From Aralia elata (taxonomy: Eukaryota; Streptophyta; Magnoliopsida; Apiales; Araliaceae), in NCBI GenBank assembly GCA_034770075.1, contig CM068385.1:54940746-55004745 (forward strand): a stretch of DNA of 64,000 bases. The letters are read 5' to 3'. Positions 21,863 through 33,471 of the stretch are shown piece after piece (position 1 is the first letter of the stretch; each line of letters begins with the position of its first letter). The translations under genes were made by a program, and so were the position numbers. Below the pieces are notes generated by a model. It had not been told where the DNA came from. It ran no database searches and saw only the letters and a list, made by a program, of their open reading frames with translations.

Positions 21863-24404
21863 TGTGACGAGACGAGAATTTTTTGTAAACTTATTTTTAA
21901 AATATTTAAATTGATTAAATAACTCATTTTTTGATAGATTTGATTGTGGGAATTAATTGACTTAATTGCATGACTAGATGGTTAGATAAACTTTAATTCT
22001 ATGTGTTACATTACTTAGATTAATTGTGCAGAACTTTTTATATTATAATTATATGTGATTTAATTGCATTTATTTTGATTACATCACATTATTTAAATTA
22101 GTATTTGTTATTATCTAATTAATTTAATTATTAACTTACGAGATTCAATAATTTGTCATATTGAATAAAATGAGAATTTTTATTAATTTGACCTATGTGA
22201 TTCAATGTAGAATTTTTGCTATTTGTATATACTTGATTTTATTAAGATTACTTAGTTTTGATTAAAGTGTGACATGAAAGACTATGTAATGAAGCATTTT
22301 TATATAATAAATTAGAAGGGAGATTAAAATGTGCTAGCCAAACGACAGCCTTTGTAATTGGGAGTTGAGGGTCAGTTAACCCATTATGGGCATTGAAAAC
22401 TGGATCCACCACTCGTCCAGATGTCAAACTTCACGTATCCTATTATCAGCCCCTTCCCATCATCAGTATTCCCAAAAATATCATTCAGACGAGAATAAGA
22501 AAGCGAGTTTGAGCGAATTGAAGAAGGAAACTCTACTCACCCTTGTTGTGCCATAATCTATTTTCTTGTTAATGGTAATTCTTAAATTTTAACCTTTAGT
22601 TTATGTTTTCATAATTTTTTCTCCATGAAAGCCTGCTCTGAAGTATTTCTGTAAAATTAAGTTATATGGTATAACTTATTATAGACTGATGATTTGCTTA
22701 TTCGAAAGCATGTATAAAAGTGTCTTTTTATATGATGGTATATGTGTATTTAGAGTAATTAATTCATACGAAATATGGCCTTGAAACTTAAGAAGTTCTG
22801 AAATTTACAGAGCACCGAGTTTTAAATATGACTTATATGTATGAAAAAAAAAAAGTAATGCTTGAATTAAATGTTTAATCGTTAAAATTGATAGTTGTTT
22901 ATGTTTTATGCAAATCTAAAAACGAAAACGAAATTGAAACTTAGAATGGCTTGATATTAGGTTTAGAACGAAATTACTGTGATTGATTTCCGTTAACTGT
23001 ATCAATATGTTAACTACAGAAACCATGACACACAGAGAACAATTTTAGTTTAAAATGGACTTATTTAGATTGTTGTGATGTTCAAAATCAACTGTATAAG
23101 AATGGGTTTTTGATTTCCAACACCATATCTGAATAATTGGGTATTGTTTAACTTGCTGTACGAACTAACAAAATGGGGAAAATTTTGGCCAGTTATGTTT
23201 CTGCGTTCTTCGCGAACTGCAGAAACTGGAATTCGTAATTCCTCGCCCAGCGCGGAGAAAACAAATTTGTGAAGGGAACCGCTCGCCCGAGCGAGTGATA
23301 GCTCAGCCCCCGGCTGAGCATTTTGTGACCGACTTTCATCGCCCCGGCGAGGAGCTCGCCCCGGCGAGATTACTTGTGAAGAAAATTCTCGCGGACTGAG
23401 AGTAGACACTTTTTATTCTTTCTTTGTGATCATGCGTATGAAATCGTTGGTATATACCCTAAAGCTTAGGCTAATGTGTAAAATGAATGTTACAATTACT
23501 GTGAAAAGTGGTTAGCTTATGTCCATTGATTGTTTGGGTCAACTGAGCTATTGAGTCTACAGATGAGAATGCGTTTTGACTTGTGGACTCGGTGTTTATC
23601 AAACTGTAAACTAATTCTTTGTTACTGTTTTATAAACCGGCATGTTTAGGTTGATTAGAGGCAACGTGAGTCTTAACATATTTCGTTCTACGCACGACGG
23701 CAAGTATCTTAATCCTTACTTTTACGATTACGCACGTTCCTAAATTTCTTTATCATCGGAATACAAGCTTCATAATGCTATTATCTTCTTGAGCACGTTA
23801 TTGTTTTTATTCATTTTCCTTTCATGGATTCACTGAGACGTTTTTACATTCCTCTTATGTAATCTGCTTCAGTTACATTTAGAACCGTAGTCACATCGTA
23901 CCCTTTGTGAGATTTCAGTTTTTGATTCTCGAATTACACCTTTTGCACCCCCTTGATTGACTAGCGAAACCCTTTTGATACCGACTAGTCCATAGTTGAT
24001 GAAGTTCTCTATTCTAGCAACGTTATAGACGTAAATCCCAAAACCAAACTTTCCATTTGGTGCGGACTCCCGAGATGTCAAACTGAGATGAACAACCCTT
24101 AAACAGGGGATATTCGTTACCCCCCCACCCCCCCCCCCCCCCCCCCCCCCCCCCCACCCCCTCCCCCCCCCACCCCCCCCCCCCCACCAACCCCCCCTCC
24201 TCTGCGTTTAGCGTTAAAGAATGTTGTGCACCCTACCTGGTACCCAGGGCTGATCCCCCAGAGATACGAGGAGAAAGGTCCATATAGTCTTACGACTGTT
24301 AAAGGTTTAAAGTAGAAGAAATACTTGATAACATGGGCCATAGTTCGTTGTCTTAAGACCCCCCTCAGATTTTCTTTTGAACATCTTGTTTTACATTCTT
24401 GACT
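21863..24404 (+). repeat. LTR C (partial, noisy), truncated by the assembly gap
   Basis: Starts TGTGACGA after a corrupted polypurine tract (about 21841-21855) and follows LTR A for its first ~2,250 bp, here stretched to 2,542 bp. It stops within the sequence TTGACT at the N run, so the last ~430 bp of the LTR, including the Lys-rich reading frame and terminus, are missing. It contains the palindrome array (23241-23402, badly read) and the C-rich block at 24120-24201. Confidence 0.82.
24120..24201 (+). other. C-homopolymer block inserted in LTR C, probable sequencing artefact
   Basis: About 80 bases that are nearly all C, with scattered A and T, placed where LTRs A and B read straight from the ACAGGGGATATT phrase to TGCGTTAGCG. 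It is absent from both other LTRs and lies about 200 bp from the gap in the noisiest part of the window. Confidence 0.75.
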
Positions 24405-24504
24405 NNNNNNNNNNNNNNNNNNNNNNNNNNNNNNNNNNNNNNNNNNNNNNNNNNNNNNNNNNNNNNNNNNNNNNNNNNNNNNNNNNNNNNNNNNNNNNNN
24501 NNNN
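24405..24504. other. Assembly gap (100 N)
   Basis: Exactly 100 N, the usual placeholder for a gap of unknown size. The left side is LTR C, the right side unrelated transposon sequence, so the true distance and order across it are not established by this window. Confidence 0.98.
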
Positions 24505-25016
24505 TTTTTATATCGTATAATTGTCATAATTGGATCATTCACCATATTGATCTCAAATAGTGTGATCGACGAATGCGCACGCGGGGACTAGCACTTGGTC
24601 TTGCTAGGGAATCCCCACCATGCTCCCTTATATATGCCGGCGTCGTGAATAACAGATAATTCTATTAATTGATAACAATAATTATATTAATAAAATATTT
24701 TTTTAAATAGTATTAAACAACAAATATATATTGTTATTAATTTAAATTGCAGTATCATTGACGCGCCTCTTAGGAACACGTTGCTTGGGATCGTGCGCAA
24801 CCGATTCTTGAGCGCGCGTGAATGGAGTGGGGCGGATGTGGATGACCGCCATCACAGGATATTGCCAGTTGATTATAGATGAGTTTCGGGTAAGAAAGAT
24901 TTAAAATGTTAGTTTTCTATAATCAATTGCATTGTTATTAATTAATCTTTGACATGTCTGATTTATGTTATCCTACTAATAATGTAATGTGTAATGTGCA
25001 GAGATATTATCTATTT

Positions 25017-25950
25017 GAGGATGGGCAAGAAGCTCATCGGCTTGGAATTGTTCTTCACTCATAATTAGAGATGAAACTGGCACAAGTGGGTTTACGTCTA
25101 GAAGAAAAATGGCCCAAAGCAAGAAAGTCGATGGAATAGACACTTAGAGATGTTCACGCCAGAATTTTATTGGTGTTGGGCAGTGTTGGGAGCAGATGTG
25201 GCGGCATTTGGGAGTGCGCTGGCTTTTCAGAAGAAGTCGGCACAACGTACAACATCCCGGTAGCAGAGTCATCTCCCACACTGCACGAGGTCTCAGTCGT
25301 ATGCGACCTTTACAGAGAGAGACTCGAGGTTAGTCTTAAGCACACCACCGTCGCGCTTATAGTTTTGGTGGAACACTGCCAGAAGAAAGGTGAAGGTGGT
25401 TATATTTCACCTGAGGCATAGCGCATTGCTGTAAGTAATTTTAATTCTTTTATTTAGTATGTATTTAAAAATCTTAAAATTCATTTATATCCTCTTTTAA
25501 CATACTGTGCTTTTCATATATATATTATGTATTCTTTTTTTCAGCGTACGGTTCCGATGACCTTGCTGTGGCTCGAGAAGAAGCCAGAGACGGTAAACGG
25601 TGACATAGATAATATTTCGACACGCATTGAATGAGGAGATGGAGGAACTGGCTGCTGCAGGCTTACAGGGGGACCGAAGAAGGGTTAGAGTTGTGGTGCA
25701 TAGTCCTCAAGGGGGTCCCAACCTACACTTTAGTCCCGTGCTGCGAGAATTCTCATCGGTTCGCCCACCACCCACCGAGAAGCTAGTGGTGCGAGTGCGA
25801 TCGGGAGCCAGCCCTTCATTATCTGACGATTTCTTCTGGCGGAACCATAGAGGGGTGCATGAACGAGCAAGTGTTTGTGCCGTCAGTGCGCACCATCACG
25901 CGAGCGGAACTACCCAGCTTACTCAGGAGGTTGTTACCAACGCTCCATAG
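25017..25950 (+). pseudogene. Fragmented transposase-associated ORF, En/Spm-like (weak)
   Basis: Short frames read in succession. One (about 25017-25135) is Lys/Glu-rich, and one (25170-25421) ends with GEGGYISPEA before a stop and then ...RIA. A further frame (25627-25950) starts NEEMEELAAAGLQGDRRRVR. The sequence QKKxxxxY(I/V)SPEA-x-RIA followed by a Glu-rich stretch is reminiscent of the plant 'transposase, Ptta/En/Spm' C-terminal family. The exon between 25421 and 25550 is interrupted by an AT-rich stretch ending TTTTTTTCAG, an intron-like acceptor. Multiple frame changes prevent a single reading. It could equally be another plant transposon protein. Confidence 0.3.
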
Positions 25951-26179
25951 GTCCATACAACATCTGCTGAAGAACTCAATGCGGTATAAGTCTGTGGAGC
26001 GAAGGCCATCAGTGTAAAGTGCGGTTGTCTTTGGCCAACATCTTTCCTCCAACATATTCAGCATTGGTAAATAAAACCAATTATTGAAGTATGTCATATA
26101 TTTAATTAATGTAATTTGTATTTATTATTGCTAAGATAAACTGTTCAAAACAAATAGTGATCCATCATTGGTCGACTTA

Positions 26180-27080
26180 TTGCCTAACTTTTTGAAATTT
26201 AAAGAAAACTTAGAACAATAGTCGAAAAGAGAGCACAAAACACCTGTCTCAGACATTCAAAAGCGACGTGCAAACCATACGACATAGCACCTCATAGCGT
26301 ATTAAGCACGTGTTACAACTATGCGGGACTTGATTTCCGATATCCGGACGGCCGCGTTATCAGCCCGTATTGCCTAACTTAAGAAACTTAGAACCAATAA
26401 GTCCTAAAAGAGACCTAAAACTCGCATCGGGCATCGAAACGGAGAGTGCGCCCAACCTTAAGACACAACCACTCATATGGTATTAGGCACGCATTTACAA
26501 CTTGCAGGACTCGATTCCGATATTCCAGAGGCTCGAGTTATCAGCACCGTTTGCCTAACTTAAGAAAACTTAGAACAATAGTTGAAAAAGATACACAAAA
26601 CCCGCCTCGAGAGTCAAAAACGACGCGTTATACCTAGAAATAGCACCCTCATAGGTATTAACACGCGTTTATTTGCGGGGGGGACTCGATTCCGATATCC
26701 GTAAGGCCCGAGTTATCAGCCTGTTTGCCTAACTTAAGAAAACTTTAGAACAATAGTCCAAAAAGAGGACCAAAACACCCCCCTTGGGCGTACAAAACGA
26801 TGCGAAAACCTAGACATACCACCTCATAGGTATTAGGCACCGCATTATAACTTGCGGGACTCGATTCCTCCGATATCCGGAAGGCTGAGGTTATCAGAAC
26901 CGAGTGCCCATAAACTTAAGAAAACTTTAGAACAAATAGTCGAAAAAGAAACCAAAACCTGCCGTTGCGGGCCACGAAACGACGCGCAAACTTAGACATA
27001 GCACTTTATAAGTATTAGGCCACTGCTTTACAACTTGCGGGTACTCGATTCCGATTATCCGAAGGCCAAGTTATCAGCCC
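26180..27080 (+). repeat. Five tandem copies of a ~180-bp repeat
   Basis: Units begin TTGCCTAAC at 26180, 26370, 26551, 26725 and (degenerate) 26904, giving spacings of 190, 181, 174 and 179 bp. Each unit contains AAACTTAGAACAATAGT, a GACGCG-like centre, CACCTCATAGGTATTAGGCA, ACTCGATTCCGATATCCG and AGTTATCAGCCCG. Length differences are mostly added bases. It is a satellite-like or subterminal array inside the putative CACTA element. Confidence 0.85.
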
Positions 27081-27889
27081 GTTTAGCGTTACTTTGTTAA
27101 AATTTTGAATAACACAAACTAAAATAATTTTAAAATTAAGCTCTCTTTCTTCGACTTCGTTATTAATATTTAAAATTGTGTAGGGTTCTTGTTGATGAGA
27201 CTAGTGGGGGTGGAGAATAACGGAACACAATCTAAATTAAAATGAACTAGCAACTACACGCCACCGAACATCCACAAAGTGCGATGTCTGTGGAGGAAAA
27301 TGGGTGATGAACCCCAGCCAAGCTGATGTTGAAAAATACTGGAGGGTGGGACTAACAGTCGGGACTGACGATGGGGACCAAAGGTGTATCGGGGGTGTTA
27401 AAAACCCCCCCACCCCCCCCCTTTGTGGGTGGGATTCGGAACGGTCGTACGATGGAAGCGGCGATGATGGTACTACGACACTGCCTATGATTTGGGGTTG
27501 TAGTTAAGTTTATGTTTATATTTTGACTTTCATGTATGTACTTATACAGGATTTGAGTTGTAACAAGACTAGAGTTTTTGTATCATAGTTAGGTTTGATG
27601 GTTTATATATCTAAATAAAGTTGATGACAGTTTCATGATGGTAATTTACATTTTTGTATTTACCATCAGTGACGACTTTTATCTATATGTGATTAAACGT
27701 TGTTTACATATTTGATGGTTGATAAAGCAAAAGATATTTGATTGTTATTGATATCCGTTCGTGAAAAACATTGTTTATTTTTCATTAGTTTATAACAGGT
27801 ACAATTATATATATGTAAATGAACAGGGGAATTTTAATATTTCAATTTTTTTTTAAAAACAAGTCATTTGGCGACTAGGGGGCATTGGC

Positions 27890-28345
27890 AACGGCAATGC
27901 CGTTGCCTAGATGACCTTGCAACGACGATTTTTAGAGACGGACCATAAATTGATCCTCTTAATAATATTATTAAAGGCTCCATTCTGCCAAAGGACCATC
28001 CATTCATTGGCAGACTTGACTCGTGGGTCGTCGCCAATGATATTTAAATAAATTAATTACTAATATATATTAGCGACGGTGGACTGTCCGTCGCTCCAAG
28101 CCGTCGCCAATGACTCATAATCGACGGACAACCGTCGCCAATGACCTTGTCGCCAATGACCTTATTCAGCGACGGCGCGGACGAACGGGGCGACAGGGGC
28201 GACGACCTGATGGGGCGACGGGGAGGAGGAAAGTGATGGCGGATGGAAATCCCCGGTCGCCCAATTAGGGTTCATTGACGGACGGGGGAAAGGGGTCATT
28301 GGCGACGACAAAGGGGCCGTCGGCGAATGACATCTTTTTTGTCAT
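27890..28345 (+). repeat. GACGG/CCGTC-rich subterminal block with decayed terminal end
   Basis: Dense short direct and inverted motifs (GCGACGG, CCGTCGC, CGCCAATGA) in both orientations, ending near 28345 with CTTTTTTGTCATG. Such blocks are the transposase-binding subterminal regions of many plant CACTA elements. Confidence 0.5.
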
Positions 28346-29495
28346 GTAATTTGTGATCTAGGATAGAGGATATACCTATACGCCGCATCGTAAATGTGAA
28401 TAGGGAAAACCTGTGCTTTAAATCCTTTTTAAATGTAATTTCCACATAGAGATACATCTGAATTAGTTATCTACATAGGGTATTCACCTTAATTCTAACC
28501 TTATGTAGATTTAAGTAGATTTGTTTATGATGCAATCGAGAGATAGTTATAAATATTGAATGAGTTCTTGATTAACAATCCTATGAATAATTTACATAAC
28601 TTAACATGAAGTGTATTAATTTCAAGTGCAAACATTAAGGGAAATTGTACATCTTAAACCGTTTTATTCTGAATTCAAGTTCTAGGTATTTAGTGATTAG
28701 TTAGATTAGTACTTTATTTTCAAAATTCAACAACTATTATCGAATTATTTATAAGTAAAATTAATTTGATTAAGAGTTAGTACTTCTCGGTAATTATTAT
28801 TAAATAATTCTCTGTGGGTTTGATGACACCATCTCTTATCACTTTATTACTTGTGCGACTATCGCGTATACGTTATGTATTTTTGCTATTTATAAAATTA
28901 GGTGCAAATACCAACCGGTGATAGTTAATCGAGAGACCCTCAAAACATATAATGACTATTTTCAAGTCAAATTTAAATAATAAAATTTTTAACTCGATAG
29001 AAGGATTGATGAATTAAATGTGATGATATGATCATGATTGAATATAATTACTTTTCTTGATCGATTTGATTTTGTTCCATAATTTATTAGAATTCGGCTG
29101 CATGGTAATATCTGTAAATACTTTTTCTTTCTACTTCGAACTTTTTTGGTGGTGGTGGTCCTTTTTTATTTTTTCTTTGTTATATTTATAATTATTTTAT
29201 ATATGTAACAAAAAATTATTTATTTATTAAGGTGGGATGAGTGGACAAAAAAAGCTAACCTCAACTAACTATACAAAATACATAGGTGTATTCATGTTTA
29301 CTGTAGATCAGAGAGTTCTATAATAATTAGTGTGATAAAATTTATGACCGAATTTACAATAGCATAACCTCTATTAATACATACGATTGATAGGATTATT
29401 AGAAGGGGCCCCCCAGTTATTACACCTCTCTTAAAAAAAATTATCACTAATATTAAAAATATTCATATTTATATTGAGCAATCATTGAAATATCT

Positions 29496-29526
<31 letters not shown>

Positions 29527-31340
29527 TCACCTCATAGATATTTAACAAGATAATATTTTCCTAGGCACTATTGTTTTGTTTACTTAATTTTGAAAGGAAA
29601 TGGAGCCACAACATAGTCATTTAATCACTAACAGAATTAGTCGATACAAAACTTAGGCAGACACCATCCCCAGGAATTACGCCAAATTCCAAAAACAAAA
29701 TAGAGTTTTCCACGTGTTGCATGTTTTATCAGTAACTAACATACCGGAACAAGAAAAAATAGGATTTGAATTTCAGACATTTTTATAAATTGAGCCAATT
29801 TAATTTGGATAATTTTATTAAAAAACAAGTTGCATTAAATATGATACTTTGTAAAATAAAGATTTTTTCTAAAATTTTTACTCTATGTACTATATTAATG
29901 CAGGCTCGTTTTATAGACTGTTTGTCTTGAACCGTTGGAATTAAAGATCTAAGAAAAAATATAACAAGTAGAGTAGTTTATGTTTTGACAAAAAGCATAA
30001 GGGCCGAAAAATTGATACGTTTTCCAATTCGATATTTAATGGAAGACTTTAGTCGAGAGCAATTTAAGGGTTTGTTTATGGTATCGGCGTTAATAAAGGG
30101 GTTTGACTACAGTTGATATATATGTTTGTTTATGTTCCAAGGTTTTAGCCAAATCTCCGAAGTTGCTCCTAAGCTTCAAAAGTGTCAAGTATTGAAGTTA
30201 TAAGTAGCAATTTAGAGATTTCTCTGTAACTTTGGCAGGGTTAAAACATTTTTATAGTACAAATAAAAAATGAGTTTTTCTTTTGACGAAAAGAATTTCA
30301 TTTTCTTGTGGGCCGAGTATTAAAGAATTCAATATTTCTTTTTCGATACTACTGGAAAAGAGATTATACTCTCTCTTTTTTTAATCGTATTTCTAATTAG
30401 ATCTTGCCTAGGAAGGGAACTGACATCTCATGTCCAAGGTTGGGGGTTGCTTCTTATTATTTTGTTTAAGGTAAAATAGTAGGTAATAGTAGAAAACAAA
30501 AATATTTGGACAAAAATTTTACACAATTCAAAAATTTATAAAATTTGGTCATACTCCTTTGACCACATATGTAAATTTATGAATTTTATGTTGTATTTGT
30601 TACAATAGATTATTGCATCTATGCTAATCTACAAAAAAGATTACTAAATAATAAATAACAATATTTATTATAATGAATACGATAAAGAGTTATAAACATA
30701 CATATGCTTAAACTTTCAATATCTTGAGTACTCATTTGTCCACTAGCCAAGCTTAAACCCATGCAGTCCGTAGATTGAGGACTTGAATAACGATTTTTTA
30801 CTATTAAGGGACCTGCTTGACGAAGATGTATGGATGAGGAATAATGATCACCAAAAAACATTAAAATTCATAAACCCCTAATGGCAATGGTGGGTGGAAT
30901 AAACCGCTGGACCTCATTCCTTATTCCATGTAATTGCTGGACCGCAAACCCCCCCCTAAATCCCATTAGTGAACCAACTGATCCTTTACATACATCCCAC
31001 CATAACTTATGTCACCTTTTTAGGGAAATCCACGGCATAGAATCATATACACCTCAACATGCATCAAACATAACAAATACTTACCTCTGTCCATCACAAA
31101 TTAGTTTAGTATTGATTTTTTAAATTAACATTAATTATTTTATAAGCAAAATTTATACTATTTTTTTTATAAATATAGGTGGGATGAAATATCCTATGAT
31201 CTCTAATTTCTTAAGTTTAAAAAACTATCAATAAATATGTCTTAATTTTTTAATTTTAAAATTAATACAATTTAATAAAAAAATCAAACTAAATCAGTTT
31301 TTAAAGACCGTTCAATGCTAGTATATGCTTTCTCATCATC
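28346..31340. other. AT-rich intergenic stretch, no gene seen
   Basis: About 3 kb between the putative CACTA end and the PIN promoter. I see only AT-rich sequence, an A/T dinucleotide microsatellite at about 29494-29526, and a few short frames without recognisable homology (for example at 30619-30861 on the minus strand). Confidence 0.6.
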
Positions 31341-31347
31341 ACATGCA

Positions 31348-31355
31348 TATAAATA
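31348..31355 (+). promoter_or_regulatory. TATA box of the PIN5-like gene
   Basis: TATAAATA lies 125 bp upstream of the ATG at 31473. It is followed by a C/T- and A-rich leader (CCTTCCCTCGCC, then a long A/C stretch), the usual look of a plant core promoter and 5' UTR. Confidence 0.6.
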
Positions 31356-31472
31356 ACCTTCCCTCGCCTATCTATTCTTCAAAACATAAACTTGCATTTT
31401 TCATAAAAAAAAACCCACCAAAAAAAAAAAAAAACAAAATCTCCCTTATATTCTTCCATATATCAAGAAAGC

Positions 31473-33411
31473 ATGAATAGGGTTTGGAAGATTGTTTAAC
31501 AAAGGTTGGTGGGTGGCCATGACACCATTGTATGTGGCTCTTTTGTTAGGCTATGGTTTCGATAAAATGGTGGCGAATTATTTTACCCAACGGAAGCAGT
31601 GCGGAACGCGATAAACCTACTCGTCTGGCTATTTTAACGGCTCCCCTTTTGTTTAACGTTTTCGAGTTCACGGCTCATGTTGATCCATTCAAGATTGAAC
31701 TATCCATCTCATTGGTGGCTGATGTCACCATTTCCAAAGCGTTATATATAGTGATAGTACTGGCCTCTGTGGGCAAAGTTTAAGTAGTAAAGGGAGCTAT
31801 TTGTTATAGGTCCTAATAACAAGCTTCCTCTTTTGTTCTACTTGGTTAACTAATGCTCTTGTTGTGAGGAGTGCCCTTAATAAAGGCAAATGTATGGGGC
31901 AAATCGGCCGTGGACCTTGTTGTTCAGGTGCACTCGGTCATTCAAAGCTATCCAATATGGCTAACATTTTTGTTGACTCGTATTGGAGATTTCGACGTAC
32001 ACAAAACTGATTTTTCAAGTAGTAATTGTTGAGAGCCAACAAAAGATTTGGAAGGGAATTTTGAGTTACTGTGGTGAGGACGCGGGTCCCGTCGTTTTGG
32101 TCACTGATGAAGGTGGGTCTGGCGTGATAGCATTGCTATGAACCCCTAATTTCTTATGCTTGTATTGTTCGGCATCACTTGGGCATTTTTGTTCGAACAG
32201 GTACAATAAAAAGTAACCCCTGCTTCCAAATTTATATACGGCTATTAGTATACTTTTAAATAAATTAATTTATGCGACTTTTAAATTTAAAATTAATATG
32301 ATTTAATTTAAGAAATATAAAACAACAAAATTTTTGCATTTAACTTAAAATTTCAGTGACATTCTATATCCAATTCCACTGAATTAGAAAAGTAATCTCA
32401 CATTGAGAATTAATTTTAAAGTAAATAGTTGTCTTAATATTTTGGAAGGAGCCTAGGGGGCAGCATTTAATTATTTTTTTTTGTGGTATAGGAAAGTATT
32501 ATCATCGTTTTTAATTCTTTTTCTTAGTAATGGGACAATAATTATTTAAGGTTATAACGTGTAACCATATTTGTTTACAGGTGGCAACTTTATCAAAATG
32601 CCAAGGCATCATGGCGAAGGTTTCGATAATTGATCATGTCCTAGAGCTGGAACAGGCACTTGGCCATGTTTAGTTAATGGGTGAGACCTAATATTTCCTA
32701 TGCAGTAAAAAATGGTTTTTTTGTTTCCCCTCAAAGCTTTACCGTCTTGTAATAAATAAATATTTGAAATGTTTGAAAGTTAAAAATACACTTAAAAATT
32801 TTTTGACTCAACTAAAAATAATTTTATTTTAAAACACAATTTATTTAATTGCACAAACGTTGCTTTATATTTAAAGTTTTATTTTTTTTTTTATGTGCTG
32901 TGCACCACAAATAATATCGGTCCAAAACACACCAAATATTACCACACCCCACCCGAACTCTACAAACATTAATAGCTGAGGCAAACTTTATATATTTTTT
33001 TTTTTATTTAGTTGTTGCTCTACTAATCATAAAAGGTATCAAGTTTTTATAATAACACATAGTATTCTTTTTTCTTCCCAAAAATATACTCCCCTCCATT
33101 AATTAAGTAATAAAGATTAGGGTAGTTTGACAATTATTTAGAATTATAATTTAAAATAATTTCAAATTCAAAATAAAATATGATTTATATAACTTTTTAA
33201 AATAATAAATTTTTTAATAGCACCTTTTTTAGGAGTAAGTATTTTTATTTCCCTTACACGCTTAATTTCACTGTGTATTGGGCGCCCAGGTGATTAGAAA
33301 TACATCCACATCAATTTTTTCGAATTAAAAAAAAATATTCCAAATGTGGACTTCAAACACTTAAAAAATTGATCCTGTAGTCCTGAAGGAAGAAAGTGTA
33401 TATATATATAC

Positions 33412-33471
<60 letters not shown>

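Larger units (their letters stand above)
1..24404 (+). mobile_element. Head-to-tail array of a Tekay/Del-like Ty3/gypsy chromovirus (three internal regions, three LTRs)
   Basis: The order is internal region 1 (5' truncated by the window), LTR A (3889-6568), internal region 2, LTR B (12554-15279), internal region 3, LTR C (from 21863, cut by the N gap). Neighbouring copies share one LTR, so there are no target-site duplications between them. That is the product expected from unequal recombination between LTRs or template switching; a mis-assembly is the alternative. Each LTR starts TGTGAC and (A and B) ends GTCACA, each is preceded by a polypurine tract, and A and B are followed by an initiator-Met primer site. 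The lineage call rests on the pol order RT-RNase H-integrase-chromodomain and the C-terminal chromodomain. The LTRs are not identical: the GC-rich palindrome array near 5.2 and 13.9 kb differs by substitutions as well as indels. Confidence 0.9.
24505..28345 (+). mobile_element. Degraded probable CACTA (En/Spm-like) transposon, 5' end missing
   Basis: Three things together suggest a CACTA element. First, broken coding pieces (about 24,740-26,000) resemble the C-terminal part of plant En/Spm ORF products. Second, a 27,890-28,330 block is rich in GACGG/CCGTC words, with phrases such as TTAGCGACGG and CGTCGCCAATGAC in both orientations, as in CACTA subterminal regions. Third, a terminal CTTTTTTGTCATG at 28334-28346 resembles a decayed inverted terminal end (expected ...TTGTAGTG). 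No 5' end is visible because the gap intervenes. The assignment is an inference; no intact motif proves it. Confidence 0.42.

Noticed and set aside
1..24404. Endogenous plant pararetrovirus or env-bearing retrovirus
   Set aside because: Integrase and chromodomain are present, there is no movement-protein or coat signature, and no ORF follows pol before the polypurine tract.
24117..24545. A 142-codon minus-strand frame with a Gly-rich start
   Set aside because: It runs through the C-homopolymer block and the 100-N gap; the reading frame is an artefact.
26180..27080. CRISPR-like spaced repeats
   Set aside because: Units are ~180-bp head-to-tail repeats conserved across their length, in plant nuclear DNA, with no short repeats separated by unique spacers.
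31553..31783. A stand-alone 76-codon ORF
   Set aside because: It is one frame of exon 1 of the PIN5-like gene between two extra bases.
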